NCBI RefSeq assembly: GCF_008805035.1 | Contig: NZ_CP038018.1 | Location: forward strand, 1,426,001 to 1,490,000 | Direction of reading: 5' to 3' | DNA: 64,000 bases | From: Eikenella exigua | GTDB lineage: Bacteria > Pseudomonadota > Gammaproteobacteria > Burkholderiales > Neisseriaceae | Shown: positions 60,258 to 64,000 of the stretch, piece by piece | How the letters are laid out: every line of letters begins with the position of its first letter | Position numbering within the stretch: position 1 is the stretch's first letter | Translations under genes and position numbers: made by a program | Notes under the pieces: model-generated | The model's input: the letters and a program-made list of their open reading frames with translations, nothing else | The model's database searches: none | Told to the model about the DNA's origin: nothing

Positions 60258-60599
60258 GGTTACACCCTTAAGGCTACCTGAAAAATATAGACAATTGTTT
60301 AACAAAAATATTCAAACCACTAGGCACAAATTTTCCAGTGCGAATGGTGCAGCTATGCTTATCTGCTGGTGCAGCCGAACGGAGCGCGGTTTTTCGGGGG
60401 ACAAGGGCTTGCATGCCCGAAGCGGCTTAGCCGAAAGTTGCGAGCCCGCCCGAAAAATCGCGTGGAGTGAGGGAAGTTTGGTGAAGCCAAACCTGTGCCC
60501 GCAGTCGCCTTTCTTTTGCTTTCTTTTCTTTGGCGAAGCAAAGAAAAGAAAGTGCCCGCGCCGGCATGAGGCGCAAAGGTGAACAGGCAAAAATAGCGA
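60258..60599. other. Structured intergenic segment, no gene identified
   Basis: Contains long purine/pyrimidine blocks. A perfect 14-bp inverted repeat CTTTCTTTTCTTTG/CAAAGAAAAGAAAG lies at about 60518-60551, and GCTTGCATGCCCGAAGCGGC follows a GC-rich stretch. The short frames across it look artefactual. I recall similar intergenic blocks in other proteobacteria, but cannot name the element. Confidence 0.4.
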
Positions 60600-60680
60600 A
60601 GGCTACCTGAAATTTGGCTACTGCTTAAAACCTAACTCTTGCTTTACAAACAGGTCTTGAAAAAGACTTTCAGGTAGCCT
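60600..60680 (-). terminator. Uptake-sequence hairpin behind the ACP gene
   Basis: Inverted uptake sequences at 60600 and 60668 enclose about 55 bases, directly adjoining the ACP stop. Confidence 0.45.
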
Positions 60681-60968
60681 TTATGCGCCGTGCTGTTCGC
60701 GGATAAAGGCGGCCAAATCGCGCACGTTCATCATGTGTTTGCGCACCATGCGGTCGCCGTTGAGGCGCACGCCGTAACGGGCTTGCAGGGCGACGGTGAT
60801 TTGCAGCGCGTCGAGCGAATCGAGGCCGACCGGGCTTTCCGGGCCGAATAGCGGGGAGTCGTCGGCAAAGGCGGCCATGTCCACATCGTCTTGTTTTTCG
60901 GTTTCGCGCACAATCAGGCTTTTCAAGGCCTGCTCCAGCGCGGGGGAGCTTAAATCGGGCATGTTCAC
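60681..60968 (-). CDS. Acyl carrier protein of a secondary cluster, 95 aa
   Basis: Carries acyl chains on a phosphopantetheine arm attached to the Ser of VGLDSLDALQITVALQARYG (DSL motif). It is longer and less acidic than housekeeping AcpP, and its DAFAD/FGPESPVGLDSLD layout is typical of specialised ACPs in aryl polyene-type clusters. The permease gene ends at 60970, just one base upstream, so both are cotranscribed. Confidence 0.88.
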   Translation of the reverse strand: MNMPDLSSPALEQALKSLIVRETEKQDDVDMAAFADDSPLFGPESPVGLDSLDALQITVALQARYGVRLNGDRMVRKHMMNVRDLAAFIREQHGA

Positions 60969-60969
60969 T

Positions 60970-62217
60970 TTAAAATCTCGCTTGGGTTTTGAGTTGGCGG
61001 CGGTAGAGCGCGGCGGCGGCGGCGAGGACGGCGAGGCCGAAACCGGCCAGGCGCAGCAGCTGCGGGGCGATTTGCGCTAGGGTGTAATGGTTTAACAGCA
61101 GTTTCTGGAAGGCGGACAAGCCCCAGCCCATCGGCGAGAGCTGGGAGAGCTGCTGCATCAGCGCGGGCATGATATGCACCGGCACCATTACGCCGCCCAG
61201 TGCGGCCATGATGATGATGCCGCCGCCGCCCAGCACCACGGCGTGTTCGGTGGTTTTGGCCAGCACGCTCACCAAAAGCCCGTAGCCCAGCGCGGCCAGG
61301 CTCACGGCGCAGGATACGGCGGCATAGCCCGCCCAGCCCCCGGCCAGCGCAAAGGAGGGCATGCCGAGCAGGGGCAGCACCCATGCGCCCAGCGCAATCA
61401 TGCCTGCAAACTGCAACTGGTTGATTAAGAAGTAGGGAATCAGCTTGGCAGCCAAGAGTTTCCAAGCGGGGGCTCGCGCCATGTTCAAGCGGGTGAGCGT
61501 GTTGGTCTGCCGTTCCATCGCCATCACGTTGGATAGCGGTATCATGATGAAAAACATGCCGAAAATCAGCCAGGCGGGCACGCTGTGCTGCACGGAGTTG
61601 GGCTGTTCCACCGCCTCTCCCTGCCGGTTCAGATACGTTTCCTGCCACATTTCGCGCCCGAGATAAGTTTCGATTTGGCCGAACTTATTGTCCAATTCTT
61701 TGTTCACTTGGTCTTGAATGCGGCGCACGGCGGGATTTTTGTTGTTGTCCAACACGATTTCGTTGCCATCGAAATACTGCGCCAGGCGTGCCTGGGTGTA
61801 GTGCTGGCGCATCAGGCCTTTGATGCCGAGCAGCCAGCCGCGGTCGGCATCGGGCTGGAGCCACAGGCGTAGGGGCTGTTCTTTTTCCAGCGGGGTGGTT
61901 TCATCGTTTGGATTAAGCAGCAGCAAATCGGCCTCGCCGCGCTGTAAGGCTAGCTGAAACTCGGCCAGGCGGCTTTTATCGGCCAGCTGCACTTTCAGCT
62001 TCTCGTTTTGCAGGGCTTGCAGAAACTGTTGGTTGAGCTGGCTGCCGGGCTTACCAAGCAGCACGATTTGCGCATCGGGATTGAGGTTTTCCCGGCTGCT
62101 GCTCAAGGCGGCCGACATAATCAGCATAAACAGAATCGGCATCACAAACAGCACCGCCACGCCGTGCAGATCGCGGCTGAGCAGCTTGAGTTCTTTCGCA
62201 ATGGCGGCGGCTAACAT
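60970..62217 (-). CDS. ABC-2 type transporter permease, 415 aa
   Basis: Membrane half of an exporter. It has a first helix (AVLFVMPILFMLIMSAALSS), a large extracytoplasmic loop of about 170 residues, then five helices (FGMFFIMIPLSNVMAMERQT and later), the typical ABC2_membrane_3 layout. Its ATPase is the next upstream gene. Cargo is unknown; the linked ACP and ketosynthase genes suggest a lipid or polyketide-like product. Confidence 0.85.
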   Translation of the reverse strand: MLAAAIAKELKLLSRDLHGVAVLFVMPILFMLIMSAALSSSRENLNPDAQIVLLGKPGSQLNQQFLQALQNEKLKVQLADKSRLAEFQLALQRGEADLLLLNPNDETTPLEKEQPLRLWLQPDADRGWLLGIKGLMRQHYTQARLAQYFDGNEIVLDNNKNPAVRRIQDQVNKELDNKFGQIETYLGREMWQETYLNRQGEAVEQPNSVQHSVPAWLIFGMFFIMIPLSNVMAMERQTNTLTRLNMARAPAWKLLAAKLIPYFLINQLQFAGMIALGAWVLPLLGMPSFALAGGWAGYAAVSCAVSLAALGYGLLVSVLAKTTEHAVVLGGGGIIIMAALGGVMVPVHIMPALMQQLSQLSPMGWGLSAFQKLLLNHYTLAQIAPQLLRLAGFGLAVLAAAAALYRRQLKTQARF

Positions 62218-62277
62218 GAGGCCGGCCTTGTGGGATGGGATGCTTGCATGGGTTTGATCATATTCGTTTTATGGTTT

Positions 62278-63171
62278 TCAGGTAGCCTGCTTGGACAAGA
62301 AGTCCAAATAAAAACTTTCCAGCGAAGCAAAGCCGAAACGGCAGGCTTCGGCGGCGTAGCCTTTATCTTGCAGCGCGGCCAGCAGTTCGGCGGGCGTATC
62401 GGTATCGAAATGCAGGGTACCGTCGGCGGCACGGCGGCCTTGCAACGCGGCCAGCTCGGCATCGGGCAGCGGCGGCACGGTGCGCAGGGCCAGACCAGAT
62501 TGCCCGCCTTGGCGCAGCACCTCATGCAAGCCGCCGTGATACACCAGCCGCCCGCCGTGCAGCAGCGCAATATCGCGGCACAACAGCTCGATTTCCTGCA
62601 AATAATGCGAGGTGTACACCACCGTGATGCCTTGCTGCGTGAGCGCGGCCACGCTATCCAAAATAAAGCGGCGCGATTCGGGGTCGATGCCTACGGTGAT
62701 TTCGTCCAAAAAAATCAGCTTGGGGCAGTTGATGAGGCCGATGGCGAAATTCAGCCGCCGCTTCAGGCCGCCGGAAAGGTGTTTAGCCAGCTTCGCTCGG
62801 TGTACGGCCAGGCCGGCCTGCTCCAGCAGGGTTCTCAGGTAGCCTTCGTCGCGCACGGCATACAGCGCGGCAAAAAAGCGCATATTGTCCCACACCGAGA
62901 GCAAGGGATAAAAGGCAAAATCCTGCGGCACCAGAGAAATACGCTGCCGCTCTTTGGCCGGCAGCCTGCCCAGCAGCACGCCGTCAAACAAAATCTGCCC
63001 GCTCTGCACCGGCAAAAGCCCGGCCAAAAGCGACATCAGCGTGGTTTTGCCTGCGCCGTTTGGGCCGAGCAAGCCCAGCGCCGCCCCCTCGGCCACTGGC
63101 AAGCTCACGCTGTCGAGTGCGTTTTCCTGTGCCTGTGAATAGCGGTAGGTAATTTCTTGTATTTCAATCAT
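62278..63171 (-). CDS. ABC transporter ATPase, 297 aa
   Basis: Nucleotide-binding subunit of the ABC-2 exporter. Walker A GPNGAGKTT, Q-loop SLVPQDFAFYP, signature LSGGLKRRLNFA, Walker B LIFLDEITVGID (where Pro of DEPT is replaced by Ile) and TSHYLQEIE. It is first in the minus-strand cluster, and its end QAT* is supplied by an uptake sequence. The upstream 63172-63344 region holds the presumed promoter and one uptake sequence. Confidence 0.92.
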   Translation of the reverse strand: MIEIQEITYRYSQAQENALDSVSLPVAEGAALGLLGPNGAGKTTLMSLLAGLLPVQSGQILFDGVLLGRLPAKERQRISLVPQDFAFYPLLSVWDNMRFFAALYAVRDEGYLRTLLEQAGLAVHRAKLAKHLSGGLKRRLNFAIGLINCPKLIFLDEITVGIDPESRRFILDSVAALTQQGITVVYTSHYLQEIELLCRDIALLHGGRLVYHGGLHEVLRQGGQSGLALRTVPPLPDAELAALQGRRAADGTLHFDTDTPAELLAALQDKGYAAEACRFGFASLESFYLDFLSKQAT

Positions 63172-63344
63172 AAATTTTAAATTCTTAACATTTTAAATTC
63201 TTAACAAAGTTGCCAGAAACTGTCCATTTTATTCAGCTACCTGAAAAATAATATCAGAATAATAGCCTAAGTCTACTCGAAACTGCCGCCCAAAATTTCT
63301 AAAATCGATCCTCGTTCTTAACTCAACCTAATAATGATACTGAT

Positions 63345-64000
63345 ATGAGTACAATGAAAACTGTAAGATGGTACGGTCGCCGCGACATCCGTGTGGAAGA
63401 CGTAGCCATTCCCGAAATCACACGCCCGTCATAAGTGAAAATCGCTGTGAAATACACCGGCATCTGCGGCAGCGGACCTGCACGAATACCTCAACGGCCC
63501 TATCTTTATCCTGGTAGAGAAAGAGCACCCCTATTCCAGCCGCAAAGGCCCGCTCACGCCCGACCACGAATTTGCCAGCGAAATCGTGGAAGTGGGAACA
63601 GGCGTAACCACCAATGTGAAAGTAGGTGACTGCATAACCGTTGGGCCGATTTTGGACAAAGACGGACTCAAAGGCAAATACAACCTTGGTAAAAACCTCA
63701 GCTTTGTCGGCCTGGCTGCCGATAGCGGATTCACCAGCTACTGCGTGGTAGACGGCGAATTGTGCCACAAATTGTCCGACAGCATCGACTACGAACAGGG
63801 TACGTCAGAGCCCGCTGCCGCAGCCCTGTATGCCGTGCGCCAAAGCAGCTTCAAAGCCCTGCATGCTGCCGGTGCCACCATCATCTACGCCATTGAGCTT
63901 TCTCCCGAACGCCAAGCCAAAGCTCGCAAACTGGGTGCTGTGGTGGTCAACCCCTCCAAAGTGAATGTGGTAGAACACATCAAAGTCGAAAACGATGACG
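63345..64000 (+). pseudogene. Zinc-containing butanediol/threonine-dehydrogenase-like gene, broken and cut by the window end
   Basis: Medium-chain dehydrogenase related to (R,R)-butanediol dehydrogenase. It reads MSTMKTVRWYGRRDIRVEDV, then PEITRPS and an in-frame TAA, VKIAVKYTGICGS, a frameshift, then LHEYLNGPIF, LTPDHEFASEIVEVGTGVTT, VGDCITVGPI, SGFTSYCVVDGELCHKLSDS and YAIELSPERQAKARKLGAVV. The middle Rossmann Gly-rich segment is deleted (from LYAVRQSSFK to LHAAGATIIYAI). One stop, one frameshift and a deletion make it non-functional. The end is outside the window. Confidence 0.85.

Noticed and set aside
60312..60590. A 92-codon frame in the structured intergenic block
   Set aside because: Sequence of the type found as a spurious frame in many genomes; no ribosome site and Arg/Ser/Pro-rich nonsense.
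1..64000. Repeated AGGCTACCTGAA taken as CRISPR or direct-repeat arrays
   Set aside because: Copies are scattered, in both orientations, often head-to-head, without regular spacers; they are DNA uptake sequences.

Overview
The window looks like a chromosomal segment of a Neisseriaceae bacterium, most probably Eikenella. Dozens of copies of AGGCTACCTGAA (the DNA uptake sequence dialect I know as eikDUS) lie on both strands, singly and as inverted pairs behind genes. The proteins (Neisseria-type MetX, BamE, Fur, IscR/IscS/IscU, GlnRS, LolCD) and the ordinary housekeeping content fit this. Genus is inferred from the uptake-sequence dialect; species cannot be read here.

Layout. 1-8 kb: folD end, lolC-lolD, rpmB-rpmG, kptA, an N-acyltransferase/PlsC pair and dapE. 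8.1-12 kb: tRNA-Arg and tRNA-Glu behind a near-consensus promoter, then a prophage scar made of a frameshifted large serine recombinase, a terminase small-subunit-like gene, two tiny genes and a terminase large subunit cut off after its ATPase core. 12-14.4 kb: a TonB-dependent receptor under a perfect Zur-type palindrome (ZnuD-like zinc receptor). 14.4-15.8 kb: phage-regulator debris. 15.8-22.3 kb: dxs, rsgA, the SRP RNA, a decayed metX and fba. 22.4-28.4 kb: nucleotidase, MFS exporter, small exported proteins, glmU, a cupin gene and grcA. 28.7-30.5 kb: a graveyard with moaE split by an IS1016-like element, a broken moaD and a truncated aroB. 30.5-32.7 kb: groES-groEL with a candidate heat-shock promoter. 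32.9-43.3 kb: ispH, lspA, trmB, recA, tRNA-Ser, a CAU tRNA, rpoD, dnaG and the iron-trafficking protein. 43.3-49.4 kb: dapB, bamE, fur, aat, dapD, pncA, glnS. 49.5-53.3 kb: an isc locus interleaved with small genes. 53.3-57.4 kb: rlmE, ftsH, a Cys-rich peptide gene, and hemerythrin plus bfd genes with a Fur-box-like site. 57.7-63.2 kb: a minus-strand cluster of ABC-2 exporter, acyl carrier protein and two ketosynthase-type proteins. 63.3 kb to the end: a broken butanediol-dehydrogenase-like gene.

Three themes connect the genes. Metal and Fe-S handling recurs (fur, Zur-controlled receptor, isc genes, yggX, bfd, hemerythrin). Lysine/peptidoglycan precursor synthesis is represented by dapE, dapB, dapD and glmU. 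Gene decay is frequent (metX, moaD, moaE, aroB, recombinase, terL, DUF4184-type gene, bdhA-like), consistent with a host-adapted lifestyle. Between genes, Correia-like miniature elements and uptake-sequence hairpins make up most of the non-coding DNA. Uptake sequences also enter genes, encoding FQVA or GYLK, and in several genes they supply the stop codon.
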